64,000 nt of DNA from an uncultured Eubacterium sp. (GTDB taxonomy: Bacteria > Bacillota > Clostridia > Oscillospirales > Acutalibacteraceae): assembly GCF_934561735.1 (NCBI RefSeq), contig NZ_CAKTGT010000002.1, forward strand, positions 1 through 64,000. Reading direction: 5' to 3'. The position numbers and the translations under genes are program-made. Below, in pieces: positions 32,523 to 42,007 of the stretch. How positions within the stretch are numbered: the stretch's first letter is position 1; every line of letters begins with the position of its first letter. The notes under the pieces were generated by a model. That model saw only the letters and a list, made by a program, of their open reading frames with translations, was not told where the DNA came from and did no database searches.

Positions 32523-34019
32523 ATGTTCTATACTTCGACAAGAAATAAAAACATTAAAGTAACTGCCGCACAGGCTATTGCACAGGGTATCAGCGAAGAG
32601 GGCGGACTTTTCGTACCTTGTGAGCTTCCGCAGTTTTCACTTGATAAAATTGCTTCTATGGTAGATATGCCGTATACACAAAGAGCAAAAACCGTTCTAA
32701 AGGATTTCTTGACAGACTTTTCTGAGGAAGAACTTGATTATTGCGTAAACGGTGCTTATGCTGCTGAAAAGTTTTCTTCATCAAAAATTGCCCCAACCGT
32801 AAATGTTGCAGGTAATAAAAATATTCTTGAATTGTGGCACGGCCCTACTTGTGCGTTTAAGGATATGGCACTTCAGCTTTTGCCTTATCTTATGACTGTT
32901 TCTGCAAAGAAAACAGCTGACGGCAAAACTATCGTTATCCTTGTTGCAACATCAGGCGATACGGGTAAAGCCGCACTTGAGGGCTTTAAAGATGTTGACC
33001 ACACAAGAATTCTTGTTTTCTATCCTGTTGACGGTGTTTCTCCTATGCAGAAACTTCAAATGACAACTCAAGAAGGCGAAAATGTTTCCGTTTGTGCAAT
33101 TAACGGTAATTTTGACGATGCTCAAAGTGCTGTTAAGGCAATCTTTACAAACGATGAAATCAAGGCACAACTTGCCGATAAGAATATGATGTTCTCGTCC
33201 GCAAACTCAATTAACTGGGGCAGACTTGTACCTCAAATTGTGTATTATTTCTCAACATATTGTGATTTGATTGAACAAAAAAGAATTGCTCTCGGTGATG
33301 AGATAAATGTTGTTGTACCTACAGGTAATTTCGGTAACATTCTTGCTGCTTATTATGCAAAGAATATGGGTCTCCCTATCAAAAAGCTTGTTTGTGCTTC
33401 AAATTCAAACAATGTTCTTACGGATTTCTTAAAGACAGGTGAATATAACAAAAACAGAAAGTTCTTTACAACAACTTCACCGTCTATGGATATTCTTATT
33501 TCTTCAAATCTCGAAAGACTTCTCTATCATATGAGCGGCGAGGACGACAGCCTTGTTAATGACCTTATGAAAGCTCTTTCTGTCGAAGGAAAGTATGAAG
33601 TACCTAAGACTCTCATTGAGGCTGTTCAAGATGTGTTTGACGCAGGTTGCTGTGATGAAGCAAGCGTTGATGCAACCATTAAAGAGCATTTTGATAAATA
33701 TCATTATCTTTGTGACACTCATACCGCAGTAGCCGTTAATGTTTATGACGATTATGTAAAGCGTACGGGTGATGATATTCCTACGGTAATTGATTCAACC
33801 GCTTCACCGTATAAGTTCTCAAAAAGCGTTTTGACTGCTGTTATGGGCGGTGAAGAAGCAAATCTTGATGAATTTGCTATGGTCGATGAGCTTAATAAGG
33901 TTTCGGGTGTTGATGTTCCAAAACCGCTTCAGGCACTTAAAGATAAGGCGGTTCGCTTTAATAATGTTTGCGACAAAGAAAATATGAGCGAAATGGTATT
34001 TAAACTTTTGAATTTGTAA
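32523..34019 (+). CDS. thrC: Threonine synthase
   Basis: A 498-residue PLP enzyme of the long threonine synthase type that converts O-phosphohomoserine to threonine. It begins MFYTSTRNKNIKVTAAQAIA and has the PLP-lysine block LWHGPTCAFKDMALQLLP. The glycine-rich phosphate loop is in VPTGNFGNILAAYYAK, with VATSGDTGKAALEGF before it. AGGAGG precedes ATG 32523. It stands alone, closed by a strong terminator, and links to the aspartate pathway genes at 58-61 kb. Confidence 0.96.
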   Translation: MFYTSTRNKNIKVTAAQAIAQGISEEGGLFVPCELPQFSLDKIASMVDMPYTQRAKTVLKDFLTDFSEEELDYCVNGAYAAEKFSSSKIAPTVNVAGNKNILELWHGPTCAFKDMALQLLPYLMTVSAKKTADGKTIVILVATSGDTGKAALEGFKDVDHTRILVFYPVDGVSPMQKLQMTTQEGENVSVCAINGNFDDAQSAVKAIFTNDEIKAQLADKNMMFSSANSINWGRLVPQIVYYFSTYCDLIEQKRIALGDEINVVVPTGNFGNILAAYYAKNMGLPIKKLVCASNSNNVLTDFLKTGEYNKNRKFFTTTSPSMDILISSNLERLLYHMSGEDDSLVNDLMKALSVEGKYEVPKTLIEAVQDVFDAGCCDEASVDATIKEHFDKYHYLCDTHTAVAVNVYDDYVKRTGDDIPTVIDSTASPYKFSKSVLTAVMGGEEANLDEFAMVDELNKVSGVDVPKPLQALKDKAVRFNNVCDKENMSEMVFKLLNL

Positions 34020-34024
34020 AAAAT

Positions 34025-34055
34025 AAAAGAGGCCCATTATTGAGCCTCTTTTTTA
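34025..34055 (+). terminator. thrC terminator
   Basis: AAAAGAGGC (34025-34033) pairs with GCCTCTTTT (34044-34052), followed by further T residues; the A-rich arm also makes it a terminator for the minus-strand gene that converges on it. Confidence 0.9.
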
Positions 34056-34066
34056 TTAAGTTCAGC

Positions 34067-34237
34067 TTAATTACAATTGCAATCACTGCAACATTCAAAT
34101 GTTTCGCAATTTGTTTCGTTTGTTGATTTAGCTGTTGTGCAGCCTACTTTGATGCTGCCTGCCGTACAGCAGTTTGACATATCGTGATGAACACAATTTT
34201 TAACTTCGCAGTTGATTCCTTTGATTTCGTGCTTCAT
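34067..34237 (-). CDS. DUF1540-like Cys-rich peptide (56 aa)
   Basis: The minus-strand frame reads MKHEIKGINCEVKNCVHHD, then CCTAGSIKVGCTTAKS and NCETFECCSDCNCN before TAA, with ten cysteines in 56 residues. The arrangement C-x-V-x-NC, C-x-A-x-xI-x-V and C-x-TF is that of DUF1540, small metal-binding-looking proteins often linked to spores in Firmicutes. GGGAG lies about seven bases before the start (34237). Despite its size it has a normal ribosome site and uses the shared terminator at 34025-34055. Its function is unproven. Confidence 0.85.
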   Translation of the reverse strand: MKHEIKGINCEVKNCVHHDMSNCCTAGSIKVGCTTAKSTNETNCETFECCSDCNCN

Positions 34238-34299
34238 TATTTTCACTCCCTTTCATTTTTATCATTTGATTATTTTTTGTTTTTATTCAAGGAGATTTT

Positions 34300-34980
34300 A
34301 TGTCAATTTTTGCGATCGCCGATACTCATCTCTCTTTCGGCACCGATAAGCCTATGGATTCGTTCCCGGGCTGGAATGATTATGTAGAAAGAATTGAAAA
34401 AAATTGGAATAAAATTGTAACCGACAATGACACCGTGGTTATCGCCGGAGATATAAGCTGGGCAATGAATTTTGATCAGCTTGTTGCCGATTTTGATTTT
34501 ATCAATAAGCTTAGCGGACAAAAAATAATTTTAAAAGGCAATCACGATTATTGGTGGAATACTGCTAAAAAAATGAATGAATTTATCGATAAAAACGGTT
34601 TTAATACAATAAAAATTCTTTCAAATAATTCTTATACAGTTGAAAATGTTTCTATCTGCGGAAGCAGAGGATGGCTTTTTGATGTTAATGACGAGCATAA
34701 CGAAAAGGTACTTAACAGGGAAGTCGGAAGAATAAAGATGTCGCTTGACAGTGCGGAATGTGAAAATAAAATTGTCTTTTTGCACTATCCACCGATTACA
34801 ACCGACACAAAATGCGAAGAAATTTTGAATTTGCTAAAGGAATACGGTATAAAAAAATGCTATTACGGGCATCTTCACGGTAAGGCTGCAAAAACCGCTA
34901 TTGATGATACGATTGACGGAATTGAGTTTAGACTTATATCGTGTGACAGGCTCGGTTTTGTTCCGAAACTTATTCGTTAA
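34300..34980 (+). CDS. Calcineurin-like metallophosphoesterase
   Basis: A 226-residue phosphoesterase with the five metal-binding blocks: D-x-H (IADTHLS), GDISW, GNHDYWW, HYPPI and GHLHG. It is cytoplasmic (no signal peptide). It resembles small YkuE/YfcE-like predicted phosphoesterases of unknown substrate. AAGGAG precedes ATG 34300. It is divergent from the DUF1540 gene, with about 60 bases between starts. Confidence 0.9.
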   Translation: MSIFAIADTHLSFGTDKPMDSFPGWNDYVERIEKNWNKIVTDNDTVVIAGDISWAMNFDQLVADFDFINKLSGQKIILKGNHDYWWNTAKKMNEFIDKNGFNTIKILSNNSYTVENVSICGSRGWLFDVNDEHNEKVLNREVGRIKMSLDSAECENKIVFLHYPPITTDTKCEEILNLLKEYGIKKCYYGHLHGKAAKTAIDDTIDGIEFRLISCDRLGFVPKLIR

Positions 34981-35012
34981 TATAATATATAATAATAAAT
35001 TTTATAAATATA

Positions 35013-35041
35013 TTGAAATATATTTATTTCTGTGGTATAAT
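35013..35041 (+). promoter_or_regulatory. Promoter of tig (and possibly clpP-clpX)
   Basis: TTGAAA (35013-35018), 17 bases, TATAAT (35036-35041). No CtsR-type repeat is visible near it. Confidence 0.8.
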
Positions 35042-35084
35042 GCTACGGTATCAAATTGTAAATTAATGAAGGAGGGTCATTATT

Positions 35085-36365
35085 ATGGCACTTAAGTCAT
35101 CTAATAAAGTAGAGACAAATGTTTATGAACTTGAAATTACTGTAGATGCTGAAACATTTACAGAAGCTTGTAAAAAAGCTTATTTGAAGCAAAGAAAGTC
35201 AATTCAAATCCCTGGCTTCCGTAAGGGTAAGGCTACTCAGGGTATGATTGAAAAGGTATACGGCGAGGGTGCTTTTTATGAAGAGGCACTTGAAATCGTT
35301 TATCCTGAAGCAGTAGGTGCTGCATTTGATGAAGCAGGTCTTAATGTTGTTGATCAACCGTCTGATGTTGAATTTCCTACAATGAGCAAGACTGAGGGTG
35401 TAGTTATCAAGATGAAGGTTACTACATATCCTGAAGTTAAGCTTGGCGAATACAAGGGTATTAAGGGCAAGATGCTCGATACAGAAGCAACAGACGAAGA
35501 TGTTGAAACAGAACTTAAAAATATGCAGGACAGAAATTCTCGTCTTGTAACTGTTGAAGACAGAGAGTCTGCTATGGGCGATACATGCGATATTAACTTT
35601 GAAGGTTTTGTTGACGATGTTGCTTTTGACGGCGGCAAGGGTGAAAATTATCCTCTTGAACTCGGCTCAAACAGCTTTATTCCCGGCTTTGAAGAACAAG
35701 TTGCAGGTCATAAGGCAGGAGAAGAATTTGATGTAAATGTTACATTCCCTGAACAGTATGAACCTTCACTTGCAGGCAAAGAAGCTGTATTTAAGTGTAC
35801 AATTAACGAAATCAAGGCAAAGGAACTTCCTGAACTTGATGATGAGTTTGCAAAGGATGTATCTGAATTTGATACTCTTGATGAACTTAAGGACGATTTG
35901 AAAAAGCAAATTGCAGAAAGAAAAGAAGCAAACGCAAAGACAGATTTTGAAAATCAGATTCTTGAGCAGATTTGTGAAAATATGGAAGTTGAAATTCCTG
36001 AATGTATGTTTACTCAAAAGTGTGACGAAATGGTTCAGGATTACGCATACAGACTTCAGATGCAGGGCCTTGACCTCAATACATATCTTCAGTATCTCGG
36101 TCAAACAATGGATCAGTTTAAGAAACAATTTATGGAAGGCGCTAAGCAACAGGTTAAGACAAAGCTTGCTCTTGACGCAATCGTAAAAGCTGAAAACATT
36201 GAGGCTTCTGAAGAAGAAATTGAAGCAGAAGTAAATAAGCTTGCAGAACAGTACAATATGGAGGCCGATAAGATTAAGGCTGCTGTTCCAAACGAGCAAC
36301 TTGCTGCCGATATTACTACTCGCAAGGCTGTTGACTTTGTTGTTGACAATGCTGTAAAAGAGTAA
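35085..36365 (+). CDS. tig: Trigger factor
   Basis: A 426-residue ribosome-associated chaperone. The N-terminal ribosome-binding domain has the signature IPGFRKGKA. The FKBP-type peptidyl-prolyl isomerase domain (about 155-240) has GDTCDINFEGFVDD and LGSNSFIPGFEEQ. A helical C-terminal chaperone domain follows. It meets nascent chains at the exit tunnel. GGAGGG precedes ATG 35085. The order tig-clpP-clpX is conserved in many bacteria. Confidence 0.97.
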   Translation: MALKSSNKVETNVYELEITVDAETFTEACKKAYLKQRKSIQIPGFRKGKATQGMIEKVYGEGAFYEEALEIVYPEAVGAAFDEAGLNVVDQPSDVEFPTMSKTEGVVIKMKVTTYPEVKLGEYKGIKGKMLDTEATDEDVETELKNMQDRNSRLVTVEDRESAMGDTCDINFEGFVDDVAFDGGKGENYPLELGSNSFIPGFEEQVAGHKAGEEFDVNVTFPEQYEPSLAGKEAVFKCTINEIKAKELPELDDEFAKDVSEFDTLDELKDDLKKQIAERKEANAKTDFENQILEQICENMEVEIPECMFTQKCDEMVQDYAYRLQMQGLDLNTYLQYLGQTMDQFKKQFMEGAKQQVKTKLALDAIVKAENIEASEEEIEAEVNKLAEQYNMEADKIKAAVPNEQLAADITTRKAVDFVVDNAVKE

Positions 36366-36397
36366 TCATTTTAATTTGTTAAAGGATAGTGATAACT

Positions 36398-36988
36398 ATG
36401 GCATCAATGCCTTATGTAATTGAACAATCAAGTTCGGGCGAACGCAGTGTTGATATTTTTTCAAGACTGCTTTCAGACAGAATCATTGTTTTGTCCGATG
36501 AAGTAACCGATCAAACAGCTTCGCTTGTTGTTGCTCAGTTGTTGTTCTTGGAAAGTCAGGACAGCACAAAGGATATTTCACTTTATATTAATTCACCGGG
36601 CGGTTCGGTTACTGCCGGTCTTGCTATTTACGATACAATGAATTATATCAAGTGCGATGTATCAACAATTTGTGTCGGTATGGCTGCAAGTATGGGAGCG
36701 TTTCTTTTGAGCAGCGGTGCAAAGGGAAAGAGAATTGCCTTGCCTAACAGCGAAATCCTTATTCACCAACCGCTTATCGGCGGCAACGGAATTACAGGTC
36801 AGGCAACCGATGTTGAAATTGCTGCCAAAAATCTTTTAAAGACTAAAGAAAAGCTTAACAGAATTCTTGCCGAAAACTGTGGTAAAGATTATGAAACTCT
36901 TGTTAAGGATACAGACAGAGATAATTGGATGTCTGCAAACGAGGCTATGGAATACGGCCTTGTTGATAAAGTAATCGAGAAGAGATAA
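36398..36988 (+). CDS. clpP: ATP-dependent Clp protease proteolytic subunit
   Basis: A 196-residue serine protease with the catalytic triad Ser98 (GMAASMGAF), His123 (LIHQPLIGG) and Asp171 (VKDTDRDNW). It forms a double heptamer fed by ClpX, encoded next. ATG 36398 is preferred (AAAGGAT upstream); GTG 36389 and ATG 36407 are alternatives. It lies 32 bases after tig and 12 before clpX. Confidence 0.97.
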   Translation: MASMPYVIEQSSSGERSVDIFSRLLSDRIIVLSDEVTDQTASLVVAQLLFLESQDSTKDISLYINSPGGSVTAGLAIYDTMNYIKCDVSTICVGMAASMGAFLLSSGAKGKRIALPNSEILIHQPLIGGNGITGQATDVEIAAKNLLKTKEKLNRILAENCGKDYETLVKDTDRDNWMSANEAMEYGLVDKVIEKR

Positions 36989-37000
36989 GGAGTATCGATT

Positions 37001-38287
37001 TTGGCAAAAGACGATTCAAAAATTAATGTAGATGTGGCAAGATGTTCGTTTTGCGGTAAAAGTGAATCTATGGTTAATCGTCTTATCGAAGGCCCGGGAG
37101 TGTTTATTTGTGACGAATGTGTTGCACTTTGTGAAGATTTAATTCGTCAAAGCACACCGATGCCTAAATATGATAAGAAGTTTTCGGAGATGGTTATTCC
37201 AAAACCTATGGAAATAAAAGCTCAGCTTGATGAGTATGTAGTAGGTCAGGATGAAGCTAAGAAAAGCCTTTCTGTTGCCGTATATAACCATTATAAAAGG
37301 ATTTATTACGAAAACAACGGCGATGTGGATTTGCAAAAAAGCAATATTTTGCTTCTCGGTCCTACCGGTGTAGGCAAAACAATGCTTGCACAAACCTTAG
37401 CCAAGATTCTTGATGTGCCGTTTGCTATTGCGGATGCCACAACTCTTACCGAAGCCGGATATGTCGGTGAAGATGTTGAAAATATTCTTCTTCGTCTTAT
37501 TCAGGCGGCTGATTTTGATATTGAAAAAGCACAGCGTGGTATCATTTATGTTGATGAGATTGATAAAATTTCACGCAAAAGCGAAAATCGTTCAATAACC
37601 CGTGATGTAAGCGGTGAAGGTGTTCAACAGGCTTTGTTGAAAATCCTTGAGGGTACTGTTTCAAATGTTCCTCCCGGAGGCGGAAGGAAGCATCCGCAAC
37701 AGGAATTTATTCAGATTGATACAACTAATATCCTGTTTATATGCGGCGGTGCATTTGACGGTATTGATAAAATTATTGAAAAGCGTTTGGGCAAAGGCTC
37801 ACTTGGATTTGAGTCCGAACTTTCAAAAAACATTGAACATAAAGAAGATGTTCTTAAGAATATCAACCAACACGATTTGGTTAAATACGGTTTAATTCCC
37901 GAGCTTATCGGCAGAATTCCTATTTTAACGGTTCTTGATGAACTTGATAAGGACGCACTTGTTAAGATTATGACCGAACCGAAGAATTCTATTGTAAAGC
38001 AGTATACCAAGTTGTTTGAAATGGATGATGTTGAGCTTGAGTTTGAACCGGGTGCTTTGCAAGCAATGGCTGATATAACACTTGAGAGAAAAACAGGTGC
38101 AAGAGGACTTCGTTCGGTATTTGAAAGCATACTCGGCGATTTGATGTTCAGTGTGCCATCCGATTACTCAATCGAAAAGATTGTTGTAACGGAAGATTCT
38201 GTTCGCAATGCTACACAACCGCTGCTTCTTACAAACAAATCAAGGAAACCGACGGTTCTTCATCCAAAGGACATCAAAAACGCATAA
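37001..38287 (+). CDS. clpX: ATP-dependent Clp protease ATP-binding subunit ClpX
   Basis: A 428-residue AAA+ unfoldase. The N-terminal zinc-binding domain has CSFCGK and CDECVALC. Walker A is GPTGVGKTM and Walker B is [10 protein letters not shown]. The ClpP-contact loop region and sensor 2 (GARGLRSV) follow. It unfolds tagged substrates and feeds ClpP. The start is TTG 37001 with AAGGAG nine bases before it. Confidence 0.97.
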   Translation: MAKDDSKINVDVARCSFCGKSESMVNRLIEGPGVFICDECVALCEDLIRQSTPMPKYDKKFSEMVIPKPMEIKAQLDEYVVGQDEAKKSLSVAVYNHYKRIYYENNGDVDLQKSNILLLGPTGVGKTMLAQTLAKILDVPFAIADATTLTEAGYVGEDVENILLRLIQAADFDIEKAQRGIIYVDEIDKISRKSENRSITRDVSGEGVQQALLKILEGTVSNVPPGGGRKHPQQEFIQIDTTNILFICGGAFDGIDKIIEKRLGKGSLGFESELSKNIEHKEDVLKNINQHDLVKYGLIPELIGRIPILTVLDELDKDALVKIMTEPKNSIVKQYTKLFEMDDVELEFEPGALQAMADITLERKTGARGLRSVFESILGDLMFSVPSDYSIEKIVVTEDSVRNATQPLLLTNKSRKPTVLHPKDIKNA

Positions 38288-38305
38288 TTTAATAAGTTTT
38301 AACTG

Positions 38306-38338
38306 CATCGAGAATGATTTTTCATTCTCGGTGTTTTA
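38306..38338 (+). terminator. clpX terminator
   Basis: CATCGAGAATGA pairs with TCATTCTCGGTG (one T-G type pair) and is followed by TTTTATTTTTG. Confidence 0.85.
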
Positions 38339-38354
38339 TTTTTGCCAAGCTGTG

Positions 38355-38382
38355 ATATTTTTTGTTCTTTTTGCATAGTCTT
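38355..38382 (+). promoter_or_regulatory. Possible sigma-E-type promoter of the SPOCS gene
   Basis: ATATTT (38355-38360) and CATAGTCTT (38374-38382) resemble the sigma-E -35 (ATA-like) and -10 (CATAcaaT) elements at about the right spacing. Both the SPOCS gene and spoIVA are expected to be sigma-E-dependent. The -10 match is imperfect. Confidence 0.3.
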
Positions 38383-38407
38383 AATTGAAATAGAAAGGAG
38401 CAAAATT

Positions 38408-39889
38408 ATGGAACTTGAAAAAGAATATTCTTGTTTGGAAAAAAATGAACTTGTTTTCAGCAAAGTGATTAATGCAGACAAGAATTATCAGGAAACGCCC
38501 GAAGCTTATCTTGACGATATATTTAAGGTGGTGAAATGTACCGCTCACAGTTATGTGACATCTTGTGATATAAAAGATTCATTTGCTTATATTTTCGGTA
38601 AGACGGAAATATGTCTGACATATTTTAATGATAATAATGAGCTTATTTATACGGACTTTGTAGAGGATTTCAGCGAAAGCATAGCGGCAGACGATGTGTC
38701 CGAATATGCTTTTGCCGTAGCAGATGTTTGTAACAAATACTGTAATTATCGCATTATTAATCAGCGTAGAATTGATGTTCATACTTCATTTGCACTTAAT
38801 GTAAATGTGTATGACAAAAAGAGTTGTCCCTGTGTTTGTAAATGTGAAAATTCAAAGCTTTGTGCTTTTGAAGAAAAAGTATCTTATGTTGAAAATGCCG
38901 TTATTTCTAAAATTGATGTTGAAGAATCTTTTAATCTTCCGTCCAATTCAAACGGTATCAACAGAGTTGTCAGCTTTGAAACAAATATTGCAGTAACTGA
39001 TATAAAAACAATTAAGGATAAAGCTCTTGTAAAATCAAATGTTTCGTTATCGGTACTTTATACGGACAACGATAATAAAATCGACAGAGCGGAATTCAAT
39101 TTTGAAATTTCAAAAATTGTTGAGGTTTCAGGCGTTGACGAAAACTGTAATTGTATTGTTAAAATAGGTAAAGGCAGTTTGTATGTTAAAGCAAAAAGTT
39201 CTGCTGATGATAACGGCGGAAAAATTGAAGTATACGGCGATCTGTCTCTTACACTCCTTGTAATTAAAGAAGAAAGTAAAAACATTGTGTCCGACGGATA
39301 TATAGTGAGCAAAAAAGCAAAAAACAGCTATGCTTCACTTGATTGTATGATTGACGGAAAAAACATAAGTGAGTCGTCAAATACTAAACTTTCGCTTGAT
39401 TTATCAACAGCGATTACCAAGGTATATGATTTGAATGTTTCGGTTAATGATTGCACGGTAAAAAATCATAAACTCTGTGTAGAATTTGAAATTTGTATTT
39501 TAGCCGAAACCTCCGAACAGGGAATACAGTATATTACCCAAAACAAAATCGTTGAAATAAAAACGGATGATTCGGCAGTGGCATGCACGGCTTTTGTAAC
39601 TTCATTTGATTATACTATTGTTAACGATAAAAATATTTCGGTTAATTTGATGTATACATATTTTGCATATATCGGAAAAGAAAAAAAGATTAATGTTCTT
39701 ACAGAAATGGATTGTTCGGATGATGTGGTTAATTATCCTGCATTGACATTATATTTTGCAAAGCAAAATGAAAAACTGTGGGATATTGCAAAGCAGTTTT
39801 CTTCGGATATTGAACTTATAAAAAAAGAGAATAACATTACTTGCGAAAGTCTTGACAGTAACAAAGTAATTATTATTCCGGGATTATAG
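38408..39889 (+). CDS. SPOCS (DUF3794) and LysM domain spore protein
   Basis: A 493-residue protein with three beta-rich repeats resembling DUF3794/SPOCS domains (for example the stretch with CTAHSYVTSCDIKDSFA and the later IVEVSGVDENCNCIVK). It ends in a LysM domain (about 445-493, LTLYFAKQNEKLWDIAKQFS). SPOCS-LysM proteins such as SipL bind SpoIVA and build the spore coat in Clostridia; the adjacent spoIVA strongly supports that role. ATG 38408 follows GAAAGGAG; the frame is open 22 codons further upstream but without a ribosome site. It has no signal peptide. Confidence 0.88.
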   Translation: MELEKEYSCLEKNELVFSKVINADKNYQETPEAYLDDIFKVVKCTAHSYVTSCDIKDSFAYIFGKTEICLTYFNDNNELIYTDFVEDFSESIAADDVSEYAFAVADVCNKYCNYRIINQRRIDVHTSFALNVNVYDKKSCPCVCKCENSKLCAFEEKVSYVENAVISKIDVEESFNLPSNSNGINRVVSFETNIAVTDIKTIKDKALVKSNVSLSVLYTDNDNKIDRAEFNFEISKIVEVSGVDENCNCIVKIGKGSLYVKAKSSADDNGGKIEVYGDLSLTLLVIKEESKNIVSDGYIVSKKAKNSYASLDCMIDGKNISESSNTKLSLDLSTAITKVYDLNVSVNDCTVKNHKLCVEFEICILAETSEQGIQYITQNKIVEIKTDDSAVACTAFVTSFDYTIVNDKNISVNLMYTYFAYIGKEKKINVLTEMDCSDDVVNYPALTLYFAKQNEKLWDIAKQFSSDIELIKKENNITCESLDSNKVIIIPGL

Positions 39890-39897
39890 GAGGAAAT

Positions 39898-41373
39898 ATG
39901 AATACAGATATTTACAGCGATATATCAAATAGAACAGGCGGAGATATTTATATCGGAGTTGTAGGCCCTGTTCGTACGGGTAAATCAACTTTTATAAAAA
40001 AGTTTATGGAAACACTTGTAATTCCGAATATCAATGATGATTTTGTTAAGCAAAGGGCAAACGATGAACTTCCGCAATCTTCTGCGGGTAAAACAATAAT
40101 GACAACGGAGCCTAAATTTATACCCGAAGATGCAATCGAACTCAGCTTAGATAAAACTTCAAAGTTTAAAGTTCGTATGATTGATTGCGTAGGATATATA
40201 GTTCCAAGCAGTGAAGGGTATTTTGAAGATGAGGCTCCGAGGATGGTAATGACGCCATGGAGCGAAGAAGAAATTCCGTTTAATCTTGCGGCAGAAATCG
40301 GAACAAAAAAGGTTATAGAAGAACATTCTACCATCGGGCTGGTGGTGACAACTGACGGCACTGTAACTCAAATACCGAGAAATGAGTACGCCGAAGCCGA
40401 AAAACGCGTTATAGACGAACTCACGGCTATCAATAAACCGTTTGTTGTACTTTTGAACAGTACAAATCCAAACAGTAAAGCCTGTAAGGACTTAGCTTGC
40501 AAACTTTCAAAGGAATACAACAAGCAGGTAATTCCCGTAAATTGTCTTGAACTTGATGAAAATAAAATTAAAGATATAATTTCGGGCATACTTTATGAGT
40601 TTCCTGTAACAAGTATCGGAATTGATTTGCCAAATTGGTTCAGAAGCCTTGATGAAGATGACAAAATGCGTACTGTTGTAACATCTGCGGTTCTTGAAAA
40701 TGCAACCAAGGTAAGCAATGTCCGTTCCGTAAGTGATTATATAAATGCAGTTTCGGCCATTGATGAAATTACCGATATAAGCATTTCGTCTGTTGATTTG
40801 TCTTGCGGTAAGGTCAGCGTAAGGGCAAATATAGATAATTCGTATTTTTACAGCATTCTTTCGAGCAAATGTGAAATTACCATTAAAAACGAACAGGATT
40901 TAATGCGTGAAATTTCTGTTCTTTCAAAAGTAAAAAAGGAATATTCACGAATTAAAGACGCATTAAATCAGGTTGAGCAAACCGGTTACGGAATTGTTAT
41001 GCCGACTCTTGACGAACTTTCGCTTGAAGACCCTGAAATAATGAAACAAGGCGGTAAATACGGCGTAAGATTAAAAGCACACGCTCCGTCCATTCATATG
41101 ATAAAATGCAATACTTATACCGAAGTTGCTCCAATCGTAGGCAGCGAAAGTCAGAGTGAAGAACTTGTTATGTATTTGCTTAAAGAATTTGAAAATAATC
41201 CGTCACAAATTTGGGAAACAAATATTTTCGGAAAATCGCTTCATTCACTTGTTAACGAAGGGCTTAACAATAAACTCTATCGTATGCCGGCGGAAGCAAG
41301 AGATAAGTTTAGAGAAACAATAGAAAAAGTTATCAATGAAGGCTGCAGCGGCCTTATTTGCATAATCCTGTAA
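39898..41373 (+). CDS. spoIVA: Stage IV sporulation protein A (spore coat morphogenetic ATPase)
   Basis: A 491-residue protein of typical SpoIVA length, starting MNTDIYSDISNRTGGDIYIG. Its Walker A is GPVRTGKST (Lys29, Ser30), with ATTEPKFIP-like PTTEPKF region (MTTEPKFIPEDAI) and MIDCVGYIVP after it. The conserved C-terminus ends INEGCSGLICIIL. SpoIVA polymerises by ATP hydrolysis on the forespore surface to form the coat basement layer. AGGAGG precedes ATG 39898, eight bases after the SPOCS stop, so the two are one operon. Confidence 0.97.
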   Translation: MNTDIYSDISNRTGGDIYIGVVGPVRTGKSTFIKKFMETLVIPNINDDFVKQRANDELPQSSAGKTIMTTEPKFIPEDAIELSLDKTSKFKVRMIDCVGYIVPSSEGYFEDEAPRMVMTPWSEEEIPFNLAAEIGTKKVIEEHSTIGLVVTTDGTVTQIPRNEYAEAEKRVIDELTAINKPFVVLLNSTNPNSKACKDLACKLSKEYNKQVIPVNCLELDENKIKDIISGILYEFPVTSIGIDLPNWFRSLDEDDKMRTVVTSAVLENATKVSNVRSVSDYINAVSAIDEITDISISSVDLSCGKVSVRANIDNSYFYSILSSKCEITIKNEQDLMREISVLSKVKKEYSRIKDALNQVEQTGYGIVMPTLDELSLEDPEIMKQGGKYGVRLKAHAPSIHMIKCNTYTEVAPIVGSESQSEELVMYLLKEFENNPSQIWETNIFGKSLHSLVNEGLNNKLYRMPAEARDKFRETIEKVINEGCSGLICIIL

Positions 41374-41379
41374 AATAAA

Positions 41380-41406
41380 AATTCGGCAGTTAAAAGCTGC
41401 CGAATT
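41380..41406. terminator. Bidirectional terminator between spoIVA and the DUF1294 gene
   Basis: AATTCGGCAG (41380-41389) pairs with CTGCCGAATT (41397-41406). A-rich and T-rich flanks suit both directions. The 3' arm encodes the last residues of the minus-strand gene. Confidence 0.8.
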
Positions 41407-41677
41407 CTGTTTTAAATAATAAAAATGTTATTATTGCACATTGAAAACCGATGATTAAAGGAAATCCTATCATAAACGATTTGTGTTTTGTTTTATGCCT
41501 GATTGTTTTCATTGTGGCATAGCTTCCGATTGAACCGCCCAAAAGTGCGATTGCCCAAAGCGTTGCTTCGGGGATACGCCATTTGCCGTGCTTTGCTTTT
41601 TGTTTATCCGCAATGTTAACGATAATACCGATAATATTAATTGCAATAAGATATATAATTATGATTTTATACTTCAA
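41390..41677 (-). CDS. DUF1294 small membrane protein
   Basis: A 95-residue protein with an N-terminal span, a conserved hydrophilic stretch (NIADKQKAKHGKWRIPEATL) and two more spans (LWAIALLGGSIGSYA and MIGFPLIIGFQCAIITFLLF). This is the DUF1294 pattern; in some proteins the domain is fused to a cold-shock domain, which is absent here. Function is unknown. It starts 11 bases inside the upstream zinc-ribbon gene and its end lies in the terminator shared with spoIVA. Confidence 0.85.
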   Translation of the reverse strand: MKYKIIIIYLIAINIIGIIVNIADKQKAKHGKWRIPEATLWAIALLGGSIGSYATMKTIRHKTKHKSFMIGFPLIIGFQCAIITFLLFKTEFGSF

Positions 41678-41957
41678 ATTTTTTGAGTTCCTTTAAATCA
41701 TAATTACCGATAGAAAGCTTTTCACCGTTTTTAAAATTAACGCCTTTTTGTCTGTCTACACCGTAAATCGATGCACATTTCGGACATATGAGAAAATAAA
41801 CATTTTCAAGTTTAACAACAGGTAACTGTGGTATAAGTCTTGTATTTAAATTTGAAAAAACAGAAAAGCTGACACTGTTTTTGCAATTTGGACATTCAAG
41901 CGGTACAGTTGTTCCTTCTTCATATATTCTTTTACTTTTGCCGAGTCTGTATTCCAT
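41667..41957 (-). CDS. Small zinc-ribbon protein
   Basis: A 96-residue soluble protein with two CxxC pairs, LECPNCKNS (about 21-24) and LICPKCASIYG (about 56-59), which should bind one zinc. The segment between them contains FSVFSNLNTRLIPQLPVV. GAGGTGAT precedes the minus-strand start at 41957. It is translated together with the DUF1294 membrane protein, and the pair may work together. I recognise no named family. Confidence 0.75.
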   Translation of the reverse strand: MEYRLGKSKRIYEEGTTVPLECPNCKNSVSFSVFSNLNTRLIPQLPVVKLENVYFLICPKCASIYGVDRQKGVNFKNGEKLSIGNYDLKELKKFEV

Positions 41958-42007
41958 ATAATCACCTCATATGAATATATAATACTATATTAGAAAGAAG
42001 TGTTCAA

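Noticed and set aside
35766..36299. 177-codon minus-strand frame opposite trigger factor
   Set aside because: Cys/Leu/Phe-rich antisense translation of the helical domain, with no independent signals.
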